Assembly (NCBI GenBank): GCA_946479035.1
Contig: CAMLDW010000041.1
Span: 1-20,497, forward strand
Origin: an uncultured Chthonomonadaceae bacterium
GTDB taxonomy: Bacteria > Armatimonadota > Fimbriimonadia > Fimbriimonadales > Fimbriimonadaceae
DNA length: 20,497 nt
Reading direction: 5' to 3'
Positions 1 through 8,195 of the stretch are shown piece after piece (the first letter of the stretch is position 1; each line of letters begins with the position of its first letter). The notes under the pieces were generated by a model. That model made no database searches. It saw only the letters and a list, made by a program, of their open reading frames with translations, and was not told where the DNA came from. Made by a program: the position numbers and the translations under genes.

Positions 1-75
1 AAGAAGCCGGTCGCCCCGGCCTGCCAAGGAGCCCGATGTCTCAAATCTCAAATCTGAGATCCCGAGCACCGTCCT
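1..75. repeat. Direct repeat copy A (cut by window edge)
   Basis: This stretch matches bases 186-267 almost base for base. The first 55 bases are identical. They are followed by the heptamer TCAAATC in tandem, ending in a short inverted repeat (ATCTCA and TGAGAT around AATC). Copy A has one heptamer fewer than copy B. The true left border lies outside the window. No gene is supported here; the reading frames across it are low-complexity and repeat-derived. Confidence 0.85.
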
Positions 76-108
76 CTCTCCCTAGTAACAAGGCGCCGAT
101 GGTCCGTC

Positions 109-140
109 CCCTCTCCCTTGGGAGAGGGCTAGGGAGAGGG
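109..140. repeat. Palindromic CCCTCTCCC/GGGAGAGGG element
   Basis: A perfect 9-bp inverted repeat, CCCTCTCCC (109-117) and GGGAGAGGG (120-128) around TT, is followed by CTA and a second GGGAGAGGG (132-140). An inverted, diverged relative lies at 4791-4820 in the other repeat region. Palindromes of this composition are common dispersed intergenic repeats in high-GC genomes. It could act as a transcript-end hairpin for dnaK, but no T-tract follows. Confidence 0.7.
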
Positions 141-143
141 TGC

Positions 144-180
144 CGCCGCAATTGTGGTGCAGGCCTCCTGGCCCGCGCCC
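144..180. repeat. Dispersed 37-bp repeat, inverted relative to 4833-4869
   Basis: The reverse complement of these 37 bases matches 4833-4869 with two mismatches, by direct comparison. The core is CCGCAATTGTGGTGC. It joins the palindromic element on its left to direct-repeat copy B on its right, so the region is a patchwork of separate repeat modules. Confidence 0.8.
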
Positions 181-185
181 TGCCG

Positions 186-267
186 AAGAAGCCGGTCGCC
201 CCGGCCTGCCAAGGAGCCCGATGTCTCAAATCTCAAATCTCAAATCTGAGATCCCGAGCCCCGTCCT
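186..267. repeat. Direct repeat copy B
   Basis: This is the second copy of the module at 1-75. It carries an extra 7-bp TCAAATC unit, which makes it 82 bp against 75 bp. Both copies end in TGAGATCCCGAG and a GTCCT. The remaining bases up to the dnaK stop at 295 hold nothing recognisable. Confidence 0.85.
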
Positions 268-294
268 GCGTAACCCGAAACCCGCCCCCCGCCC

Positions 295-2208
<1,914 letters not shown>

Positions 2209-2276
2209 TTACCTTCTTACCTTATGGCCCTTCACGCACGCGACCTGAGTCCTATACACTCAATACAACGGGGATT

Positions 2277-2789
2277 CTACCTTTTGGGTTCCGGGAGAGG
2301 GAGGGAAATGGGACGTTCAGGCGGGGCGTTGGGGACGAAGAGGTTGTCCCAGGACTCGGGTTCGGCGCAAAGGCCGGCGGAGACGGGGGAGGCGAGGATG
2401 CGGAGGAAGGTCTCCTCGTATTCTGCGTCGTCGCGGACGATGCGGTCGTAGCTCTCGCTGTAGAAGGGGGGCCAGCGCTCGCCGCTTTTCTTGATGATCT
2501 CCCTGCCGGCCTTGGTCTTTGCCTTTTCGACCACGTCGCTGAGCTCGTACTTCCCCCCTTTCGGGGCGTCGTAGACGGAGAACATCATTTCGGTCGCTTC
2601 GGGAAGCACGCAGAGCACGGCGAACTCGAGGCGGCGTCCTTCGGAGCCGAGCAGCCTCTTGAGGAGGAGGTTCTGCTCGTGCTCGTCCAGCGGGCGCCTG
2701 TGTCGGAAGGTGACGTAATAGGTGACGTCGTCGGCCCGCCAGTGCGGGAGGCGGCCCCGCCAGATCTGGAAGTTTGACCACCTAGCCAA
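2277..2789 (-). CDS. RAYT/Y1-transposase-like protein lacking the HUH motif
   Basis: The 170-residue product resembles REP-associated tyrosine transposases of the IS200/IS605 (Y1) superfamily. It shows the N-terminal RGRLPHWRADDVTYYVTFR block and the C-terminal block SYDRIVRDDAEYEE, ILASPVSAGL. Active members carry a P-N/D-H-x-H metal-binding motif after a hydrophobic strand. Here the same position reads VLPEATEMMF (residues 62-70), so both histidines are gone. A tyrosine (Y114, possibly Y110) remains near the usual catalytic site. I chose the TTG at 2789 because GGGGAG lies 7 bases upstream and the homologous region starts directly after it. Longer in-frame starts would read through glnB. 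The start overlaps the glnB stop by 8 bases, suggesting translational coupling. No terminal repeats flank the gene, so it looks domesticated. The family call is firm from the sequence pattern; any function is unknown. Confidence 0.75.
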   Translation of the reverse strand: MARWSNFQIWRGRLPHWRADDVTYYVTFRHRRPLDEHEQNLLLKRLLGSEGRRLEFAVLCVLPEATEMMFSVYDAPKGGKYELSDVVEKAKTKAGREIIKKSGERWPPFYSESYDRIVRDDAEYEETFLRILASPVSAGLCAEPESWDNLFVPNAPPERPISLPLPEPKR

Positions 2790-3123
2790 GCGCGGACTCC
2801 CCGCGCTCGCCGGTCCGGATGCGGACCGCCTCGAGCACCTCGCTGACGAAGATCTTTCCGTCTCCGAGCTCGCCCGTCTGGGCAGACCCCATGATCGCGG
2901 CGATCGCGGGTTCGAGCAGGTCGTCGGTCGTGACGACCTCGATCTTCGTCTTAGGGACCAGGTTGAGGGCGTAGGTCGAGCCGCGGAACTGGTCGTGCTG
3001 CCCTTGCTGGCGCCCAAAGCCGCGCGTCTGCTCGACGCTCATGCCGAACACGCCGGCGTCCTCGAGGGCCTGCTTGACGGCCTCAAGCTTGTTAACGCGC
3101 ACGAAAGCCTCGATCCGCTTCAC
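2782..3123 (-). CDS. glnB: Nitrogen regulatory protein PII
   Basis: This is a small trimeric signalling protein that senses 2-oxoglutarate and ATP/ADP and controls nitrogen enzymes or the ammonium channel. The 113-residue length and N-terminus (MKRIEAFVRVNKLEAV) fit the family without gaps. The T-loop keeps the uridylylation tyrosine at exactly position 51 (RGSTY). The nucleotide-binding GDGK ends at K90, and R101/R103 lie in the conserved RIRTGE segment. The start is GTG at 3123 with no strong ribosome site. The gene is divergent from the sensor kinase and runs into the RAYT-like gene. Neither amtB nor glnA is adjacent, so GlnB versus GlnK cannot be decided from context. Confidence 0.95.
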   Translation of the reverse strand: MKRIEAFVRVNKLEAVKQALEDAGVFGMSVEQTRGFGRQQGQHDQFRGSTYALNLVPKTKIEVVTTDDLLEPAIAAIMGSAQTGELGDGKIFVSEVLEAVRIRTGERGESALG

Positions 3124-3132
3124 GGGGCGTGT

Positions 3133-3148
3133 TTACCCTGCGGGGTAA
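3133..3148. promoter_or_regulatory. Inverted repeat between divergent glnB and sensor kinase
   Basis: A perfect 6-bp inverted repeat, TTACCC and GGGTAA around TGCG, lies in the 38-bp gap between the two divergent starts. The position suits a shared operator. The binding protein is unknown, and the repeat is short enough to be chance. Confidence 0.3.
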
Positions 3149-3161
3149 CTTGTCCGCAGAG

Positions 3162-4412
3162 ATGAGTCGCGACCGGGCCCCGCTGCCTGCAAGGCTGGCC
3201 TTCTTGTTCCTGGCAGTCGCGCTGGCCGCCGGATCTGTGGCCGTGTTCGGCCAGCCGCTTCGCATTGCGGCGTTCCTCGCGTTCGTCGGCGCGCTCCTGG
3301 CCGCCGGGTGGGCGGTCCGCGGGCTCTCGTGGATGCACTTGCGCGAAACTTTGCGCGTGGCGCGGAACAAGCGGCGCGCACTGGCGGCCAAGCAGGAGGC
3401 AGAACGGGAGCGCAAGACGTTCCACGACCTGACCCAGGGGCTGCGGGTGATGCTGTTCGTGGTCGACGACCGGTTCCAGGTCGTGGCCGCGAACAAGGCG
3501 GCGCGCAAGGCGTTCGAGTTTCCGGACCCGGTGGGGCACGGGCTCGTCGCGGTCACGCAGGCGCACGAGCTTGAAGAACTGGCGCGACTCGCGGGAAAGA
3601 GCTCATCGCGCCTGCGCGACGAACTGACGATCGGCCATCCGGTCGAGGCGCGCGTGCGCGTGTATGCATGGCGCAACAGCGCCGTGCCGGGTCAGGTTTT
3701 CCTTTCGCTGCTCGACGTCACCAACCTGCGCCGCCTCGAGACCGTGCGGCGCGACTTCGTCGCGAACGTCTCGCACGAGCTTCGAACGCCGATGACGACG
3801 ATCCGCGCGATGGCGGAGACGATGCTGGACGGCGATCCGGAGGACAAGGAGATCTCCGCGCGCTACCTGGAGAAGATCATCCGCGAGGTCGACCGCCTGA
3901 CTGCGATGACCGACGACCTGTTGACGCTGAGCAAGGTGGAGAACGAGCGCCCGCTGCAAAAGCCGTTCAATCTGGCAGAGGTGGTGCGCGTGACGGTCGC
4001 ACAGCTCGAGGACAAGGCGCGCGCGAAGGGGATCACGGTGCGCTGCACGACGCCCGACAGCGCTCCGGTGATGGGCTCGGCCTCGGAGATGACGCAGGTC
4101 GTGCTGAACCTCGTGGACAACGCGATCAACTACACGCCGCAGGGGACCGTCGACGTGCAACTCGCGACGCGGGGCGAGAGCGCCGTGCTGAGCGTCGCGG
4201 ACACGGGGATTGGGATCGCGCAGGAGCAGCAGCCGCGGATCTTCGAGCGTTTTTATCGCGTGGACAAGGGGCGTTCGCGCGCGACGGGCGGCACGGGGCT
4301 GGGGCTGAGCATCGTGCGGCACATCGTCGAGTCGCACGAGGGGACGGTGGGCGTGGAGAGCGAGCTGAACAAGGGTTCGACGTTTACGGTCGTGCTGCCG
4401 TTGAAGAGGTAG
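3162..4412 (+). CDS. PhoR-like membrane sensor histidine kinase
   Basis: This is a two-component sensor kinase. With the ATG at 3162 it has 416 residues: two N-terminal membrane segments (about 11-29 and 35-53), a charged linker, a PAS-like domain (about 92-190), a dimerisation domain with the phospho-accepting H205 in VSHELRTP, and an ATPase domain with the N-box around N320 (NLVDNAINYTP), DTGIGI (348-352), the F-box FERFYRVD and GTGLGLSIV. This order matches PhoR/WalK-type kinases. A GTG at 3129 would add 11 residues but would leave only 5 bases to the divergent glnB start, so ATG is preferred despite a weak ribosome site. No response regulator is adjacent, so its partner is encoded elsewhere. 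A phosphate-sensing role is possible but not shown. Confidence 0.92.
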   Translation: MSRDRAPLPARLAFLFLAVALAAGSVAVFGQPLRIAAFLAFVGALLAAGWAVRGLSWMHLRETLRVARNKRRALAAKQEAERERKTFHDLTQGLRVMLFVVDDRFQVVAANKAARKAFEFPDPVGHGLVAVTQAHELEELARLAGKSSSRLRDELTIGHPVEARVRVYAWRNSAVPGQVFLSLLDVTNLRRLETVRRDFVANVSHELRTPMTTIRAMAETMLDGDPEDKEISARYLEKIIREVDRLTAMTDDLLTLSKVENERPLQKPFNLAEVVRVTVAQLEDKARAKGITVRCTTPDSAPVMGSASEMTQVVLNLVDNAINYTPQGTVDVQLATRGESAVLSVADTGIGIAQEQQPRIFERFYRVDKGRSRATGGTGLGLSIVRHIVESHEGTVGVESELNKGSTFTVVLPLKR

Positions 4413-4474
4413 GGCGGCGTTTGGGGCTCGGGTCTCGGGGCTCGGTGCGAGGCGGAGCCACACGAACCCGACCA

Positions 4475-4501
4475 CGCGCCGCGCGGTGCAGGCGCGGCGC
4501 G
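4475..4501. terminator. GC-rich hairpin after the sensor kinase
   Basis: A perfect 9-bp inverted repeat (arms CGCGCCGCG and CGCGGCGCG, 9-base loop) lies 62 bases after the kinase stop. It has no T-tract, so it may be a factor-dependent terminator or simply a repeat fragment. Confidence 0.35.
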
Positions 4502-4566
4502 CGGGGTTTGAGTGGATGCGCCCACCCCAGCCCTCTCCCGCGCGAGCGTCTCTCCTAGTTGCGACG

Positions 4567-4638
4567 CCCACCCTAACCTTGGCGCTGACGAAGTCTCCGC
4601 TGGAGACTTCGCGCGGCAAATCCCAAGGGGGAGGGATG
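4567..4638. repeat. Palindromic intergenic element with nested hairpin
   Basis: The flanks read CCCACCCTAACC on the left and CCCAAGGGGGAGGG on the right, matching the outer parts of the plain element at 4791-4820. Between them sits extra sequence centred on a perfect 10-bp inverted repeat at 4589-4611 (arms CGAAGTCTCC and GGAGACTTCG, loop GCT). The nested hairpin is absent from the other copy. Confidence 0.65.
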
Positions 4639-4790
4639 GCGAGCGGCGAATCGTGGGGGCGGATGTTAAGGGGGTGGCCGTTTTTTTGCCATTTATTTTA
4701 GTGGCGGCAGGTTGGGAGCGTCATTTTTCCCCACGCTCGGAACCCTCGCCGATGCGCACCCTCCCCGGCGATAGAAGGCGCGGCGTGACC

Positions 4791-4820
4791 CCCACCCTAA
4801 CCCTTCCCCAAGGGGGAGGG
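4791..4820. repeat. Palindromic element, plain copy
   Basis: CCCACCCTAACCC is followed by an imperfect palindrome, CCTTCCCC and GGGGGAGG around AA. It is related in inverted orientation to 109-140, including the CTA(A/G)CCC spacer, so it belongs to the same dispersed family. Confidence 0.65.
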
Positions 4821-4832
4821 AACTGCGCGGCC

Positions 4833-4869
4833 GGGCGCAGGCCAGGAGGCCCGCACCACAATTGCGGCG
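4833..4869. repeat. Dispersed 37-bp repeat, inverted relative to 144-180
   Basis: It matches the reverse complement of 144-180 at 35 of 37 positions. It is followed directly, with 3 bases of overlap, by the first unit of the tandem repeat pair, so the two modules are joined here. Confidence 0.8.
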
Positions 4870-4952
4870 CCCTGCCCGGCGGCGCAACTGAAGTCTGAGC
4901 GAGGCAGAGGCCGCCCAGGAGGTCGGCCCTCCATCTTTGGTGCCGCGGAGCG
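4867..4952. repeat. Tandem repeat, unit 1 (86 bp)
   Basis: The unit begins with a hairpin (GCGCC and GGCGC around 9 bases) and continues with AACTGAAGTCTG, a short variable linker, GAGGCCGCCCAGGAGGTCGG (itself able to fold with the following CCCTCC), then ATCTTTGGTGCCGC. It is nearly identical to unit 2; the differences are in the linker and one base near the end. Confidence 0.9.
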
Positions 4953-5036
4953 GCGCCCTGCCCGGCGGCGCAACTGAAGTCTGCGGTGCAGAGGCCGCCC
5001 AGGAGGTCGGCCCTCCATCTTTGGTGCCGCAGAGCG
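4953..5036. repeat. Tandem repeat, unit 2 (84 bp)
   Basis: This is the second copy, head to tail with unit 1 with no gap. The linker is CGGTGCAG instead of AGCGAGGCAG, and the unit ends GCAGAGCG instead of GCGGAGCG. A third, diverged partial copy starts at 20445. The hairpin-bearing, dispersed, intergenic character resembles REP/BIME sequences, which are the usual partners of RAYT proteins. Confidence 0.9.
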
Positions 5037-5055
5037 GGGTCCACCCCCCACGGCG

Positions 5056-6498
5056 CTATTGGCCCTTGACGATTTGGAGCTTGCTTTCGTTGCTAAAGTG
5101 GTCGATAACGGAGACGGCGACCGTGGTTGCTTTGCTCAAAGCGGGGTCAGAGAGCGTCGTGCGCGAGGCGGAGGTCATGCGCAGCAGACGGAGCCCGCTG
5201 CCGGTGTCGGCATAGACCGCGTAGAAGCGCGCGCCCTTGCCTGCCCCGCCCAATGAAAGCAGACTGGTCGAATCATCGAGCGCGCACTCGGGCGGCGCGG
5301 GGGACTTGTCGCTGAGCCAAGGGCAGGACGGCACGATCGCCTTCTCCTTGTACACGCCGTTTCTTAGCACGCCGTCGATCCCTTTGAAGTCCTGCGTGAA
5401 GGTCTTGGCGCTGTAGAAGACGTTGCCGGTGACGCCGAGCTTGCGCGTGTACTCGATCTGATTGACGAGCTCGGTCGTCGGCCAGTCGCCCTCGCCCGCG
5501 GAGAGCTTTCCTGAGAAGTTGCCGGGCCAGAGGTGGCGGCCCATCGTGTCCTTGCTCTTCCAATAGTCGAGCAGCAGGCGATAGCTCTGGTCGCCGTCCA
5601 ACTTCCAGTAGAGCTGCGGCGAGAAATAGTCCATCCACCCTTTTTGGAACCAGAGTAGGCAGTCGGCGTAGAGCTTCTCGTACTGGTCGAAGGTGGACTT
5701 GACGCCGCCCGGTTCGCCTGGGCGATAGATGCCGAAGGGCGAGACGCCGAACTTCACCCACGGCTTGCGCGCCTTGATCCCCTTGTAGACGCGCTGCACA
5801 AAGTCGTTGACGTTCTGCCTGCGCCAGTCTCCGCGGTTCAGGTCTCCACCTCCGTCTTGGTACTTCTTCCAACTGGGGCCGTCGGGGAAGTCCGCGCCCT
5901 TGCCGTACTCGGGGTACGGATAGAAGTAGTCGTCGATGTGGACCCCGTCGATGTCGTAGCGCTCGACGACGTCCATAAAGACCTTGAAGGACCAGTCCTG
6001 CACGGCCTTCTCGCCCGGGTCCATCCACATATAGTCGCCGTACTGCTTGACGAGCTTCGGGTGCGACCTCGGCACGCTGCGAGAAGAGAGCGGGCCGCGC
6101 TGCGCTGGGTGCTTAGCGCGGTAGGGGTTGAACCAGCAGTGGACCTCCAGGCCGCGGTCGTGCGCCTGTTCGACGAGGAACTCGAGCGGGTCCCAGCCGT
6201 CGGCGGGGGCTTTGCCCTGCTCGCCGGTCAAGTAGTAGGACCACGGCTCGTAGGGCGAGTCGTACATCGCGTCGGCGTGCGGGCGGACCTGGAAGATGAC
6301 GGCGTTGAGGTTGGCCTTTTCGCAGCTGTCGAGGATCGTGACCATCTCGGCGCGCATCTGGTCGTTCGAGAGCCCCGGCTTGCTCGGCCAGTCGATGTTG
6401 GCGACCGTCGCGACCCAGGCCGCGCGGAACTCGCGCATCGCCGGGCTCGCAGGCTCCGCATTCTGGGAGAGCGCCATGGTCAGGACCGTCGCCAGCAT
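5056..6498 (-). CDS. Secreted GHL10 family glycoside hydrolase-like protein
   Basis: The 480-residue product has the GHL10 (DUF187, YngK-like) TIM-barrel pattern found in exported proteins that act on polysaccharide or peptidoglycan; the exact substrate is not known. Conserved features are FRAAWVATVANIDWPS (residues 24-39), IFQVRPHADAMYDSPYEPWS, EVHCWFNPYR (118-127) and the acidic pair in DGVHIDDYFYPYP (D189, D190), the likely catalytic site. The C-terminal roughly 90 residues form a small extra domain. The hydrophobic N-terminus MLATVLTMALSQ looks like a very short signal peptide with no basic residue. An in-frame TAG four codons upstream rules out a longer start. No ribosome site precedes the ATG, but TAGTGT lies exactly 6 bases before it, as in leaderless genes. 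Confidence 0.9.
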   Translation of the reverse strand: MLATVLTMALSQNAEPASPAMREFRAAWVATVANIDWPSKPGLSNDQMRAEMVTILDSCEKANLNAVIFQVRPHADAMYDSPYEPWSYYLTGEQGKAPADGWDPLEFLVEQAHDRGLEVHCWFNPYRAKHPAQRGPLSSRSVPRSHPKLVKQYGDYMWMDPGEKAVQDWSFKVFMDVVERYDIDGVHIDDYFYPYPEYGKGADFPDGPSWKKYQDGGGDLNRGDWRRQNVNDFVQRVYKGIKARKPWVKFGVSPFGIYRPGEPGGVKSTFDQYEKLYADCLLWFQKGWMDYFSPQLYWKLDGDQSYRLLLDYWKSKDTMGRHLWPGNFSGKLSAGEGDWPTTELVNQIEYTRKLGVTGNVFYSAKTFTQDFKGIDGVLRNGVYKEKAIVPSCPWLSDKSPAPPECALDDSTSLLSLGGAGKGARFYAVYADTGSGLRLLRMTSASRTTLSDPALSKATTVAVSVIDHFSNESKLQIVKGQ

Positions 6499-6504
6499 AA
6501 TGTC

Positions 6505-6510
6505 ACACTA
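6505..6510 (-). promoter_or_regulatory. Possible -10 box of a leaderless GHL10 transcript
   Basis: On the minus strand TAGTGT (a TANNNT box) is followed by 6 bases and the ATG, a spacing that would place the transcript start at the start codon. There is no clear -35. The GHL10 gene has no Shine-Dalgarno sequence. Confidence 0.35.
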
Positions 6511-6553
6511 CCCTACTACCTTAAACGTGTAGGATGCTCCCCGAGGCAGCGGC

Positions 6554-7060
6554 TTGGCGAAGAACTGGACAGCAAAAGAGCTAGAACTGCGGATCACGGG
6601 CCTGGTGCTGCCCTTCGGCCTGGAGCTCGACGAGGTGCTGGTGCACGGGTGCGAGGTGGAGGTCGGGTCCGAGCCTTTTTCCGCGGTGGCGCACGGCAAG
6701 TCGCCTGCGAGCGTGCGGGTCTCGGCCGAGGCGATCGAGCGGTTGCTGCAGGGGCTCTTGCTCTCGAGCATTTCTGACATAACGGTCTCGACGGAAGGAG
6801 ACAAGCTGAAGGTGGCCGCGGTCGTGCGTGTGATCGTGCCGATCCCCGCGGTCGCTCTTTGCGCGCTTGTGCTAGACGAGGGGAAGCGGGTGCGAATTGC
6901 TTTGGAGTCCGTCGAGCCGGCAGGGGGACGCGCGATCGTCGAGCGGCAGCTCAACCAGATCAACCCGATCGTCGACCTCACTTCCCTGCCTGTGGACCTG
7001 ACGATCGAGCGGGTGCAGGTCGCGGACGGGTGGGTGACGCTGACGGGCCACGTCGGCTAG
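6554..7060 (+). CDS. DUF2993 (LmeA-like) lipid-binding family protein
   Basis: The 168-residue product has alternating strands typical of DUF2993/LmeA-like proteins, related to tubular lipid-binding folds. Pattern elements are VLVHGCEVEV, an SPASVRVSAEAIERLLQG amphipathic segment, and the end LPVDLTIERVQVADGWVTLTGHV, which matches the usual C-terminal strand pair of the family. The only upstream start is TTG at 6554; an in-frame TAG lies at 6530. GAGG lies about 8 bases before the TTG. There is no signal peptide or membrane segment, unlike actinobacterial LmeA, so it is probably cytoplasmic or membrane-peripheral. The stop codon shares the palindrome CTAG with the stop of galE on the other strand. 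The family call is moderate; a function cannot be given. Confidence 0.7.
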   Translation: MAKNWTAKELELRITGLVLPFGLELDEVLVHGCEVEVGSEPFSAVAHGKSPASVRVSAEAIERLLQGLLLSSISDITVSTEGDKLKVAAVVRVIVPIPAVALCALVLDEGKRVRIALESVEPAGGRAIVERQLNQINPIVDLTSLPVDLTIERVQVADGWVTLTGHVG

Positions 7061-8040
7061 TGGTCGTAGCCGGCGGGGAACTCGCGCATCCACTGCCAGG
7101 CGTGTCCGATCGTGTCCTCTAACTTTGTAAACTTCGGCTTCCATCCGAGGCCCTTCGTGATCTTTTCCGAAGAGGCGACGAGCTTCGCAGGGTCGCCCGG
7201 ACGGCGCGCGACCTCCTGCACGACGCACTTCTTCCCCACCACTTTTTCGGTCGCCTTGATGATCTCGCGGACGCTGTGCCCTTTGCCCGTGCCCAAGTTG
7301 AAAGTCTCCGACGCTCCGCCTCCTTGCATGTGCTTGAGCGCGAGCAGGTGCGCTTCGCAAAGGTCCATCACGTGCACATAGTCGCGCACGCAGGTCCCGT
7401 CCGGTGTGTCGTAGTCGGTGCCGAAGACCTTGAGGGTGTCGCGCTTGCCGGCGATCGCGATCAGCACGTTGGGGACGAGGTGCGTCTCGGGCCTGTGGTC
7501 CTCTCCGATCCTGCCGTCGGGGTCCGCGCCCGCCGCGTTGAAATATCGGAGCGAGACGTAGCGCAGGTCGGACGCAGCGGCAAAGTCGGCGAGCATTTGT
7601 TCGACGATGAGCTTGGTGCGCCCGTACGGGTTCGTCGGAAGGGTGGGGTGGTCCTCGGTGATCGGGACCTTTTTGGGCTCGCCATAGACCGACGCGCTCG
7701 AGCTGAAGACGATGCGGTTGGCGTTGGCGCGCGCCATCGCCTCGAGGAGGTTTTGCGTGCCGCCGACGTTGTTGCGGTAGTACTGGCTGGGCTTCTTGAC
7801 GCTCTCTCCGACCTCGCTGTACGCGGCGAAGTGGAGCACGGCGTCGATCTCGAACTCTGTGAAGAGGCGGTCGACGCTCACGCGGTCGCGCAGGTCGCCG
7901 AAGAAGATGGGGCTGCGCCCGGTCGCCCTTTCGTGCCCGCGCTCGAGGTTGTCGAACACGACGTGCTCGATCCGCGCGTCCCGCAGGACTTTGCACATGT
8001 GGGACCCGATGTAGCCCGCGCCTCCGGTGACCAAGACCAT
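7057..8040 (-). CDS. galE: UDP-glucose 4-epimerase
   Basis: It interconverts UDP-glucose and UDP-galactose using tightly bound NAD, for galactose use and for surface polysaccharide precursors. The 327-residue length is normal. Seen in the sequence: the Rossmann motif GGAGYIG (6-12), DNLERGH, FAAYSEVGES, the catalytic serine region VFSSSASVYG (111-120), Tyr139 and Lys143 in NPYGRTK, LRYFNAAGADPDG and the late NLGTGKGHSVREII. These separate it from dTDP-glucose dehydratases. The ATG at 8040 is preceded by GCGAGA. It is divergent from the tRNA and convergent with the DUF2993-like gene, whose stop it overlaps by four bases. No other sugar nucleotide gene is adjacent. Confidence 0.96.
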   Translation of the reverse strand: MVLVTGGAGYIGSHMCKVLRDARIEHVVFDNLERGHERATGRSPIFFGDLRDRVSVDRLFTEFEIDAVLHFAAYSEVGESVKKPSQYYRNNVGGTQNLLEAMARANANRIVFSSSASVYGEPKKVPITEDHPTLPTNPYGRTKLIVEQMLADFAAASDLRYVSLRYFNAAGADPDGRIGEDHRPETHLVPNVLIAIAGKRDTLKVFGTDYDTPDGTCVRDYVHVMDLCEAHLLALKHMQGGGASETFNLGTGKGHSVREIIKATEKVVGKKCVVQEVARRPGDPAKLVASSEKITKGLGWKPKFTKLEDTIGHAWQWMREFPAGYDH

Positions 8041-8092
8041 TCTCGCTTTTTACCTTTTGCGCAAGGTGCCGGCCCGCGTTCGGGTGCGCAGG

Positions 8093-8098
8093 TATCCT
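8093..8098 (+). promoter_or_regulatory. Possible -10 box of tRNA-Leu
   Basis: TATCCT lies 12 bases before the tRNA 5' end, which would put the start of transcription a few bases before the mature tRNA. No convincing -35 is seen. Confidence 0.3.
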
Positions 8099-8110
8099 TT
8101 TTGCGTCTCC

Positions 8111-8195
<85 letters not shown>

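Larger units (their letters stand above)
4413..5055. other. Gene-free convergent intergenic region filled with repeats
   Basis: This 643-bp stretch lies between two converging genes. It contains a GC-rich hairpin (4475-4501), a palindromic element with a nested hairpin (4567-4638), a plain version of that element (4791-4820), a dispersed 37-bp repeat (4833-4869) and a tandem pair of about 85-bp repeats (4867-5036). The open frames crossing it are proline/arginine-rich repeat translations with no ribosome sites, so I call no gene. Bases 4640-4790 hold nothing I recognise. Confidence 0.8.

Noticed and set aside
4867..5036. CRISPR-like array
   Set aside because: Only two units, directly joined with no spacers, and a third diverged copy far away. 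This is a tandem duplication of an intergenic repeat.
4486..5044. Several open frames in the 4413-5055 intergenic region
   Set aside because: They translate palindromic and tandem repeats, giving Pro/Arg/Gly-rich low-complexity products, with no start signals.
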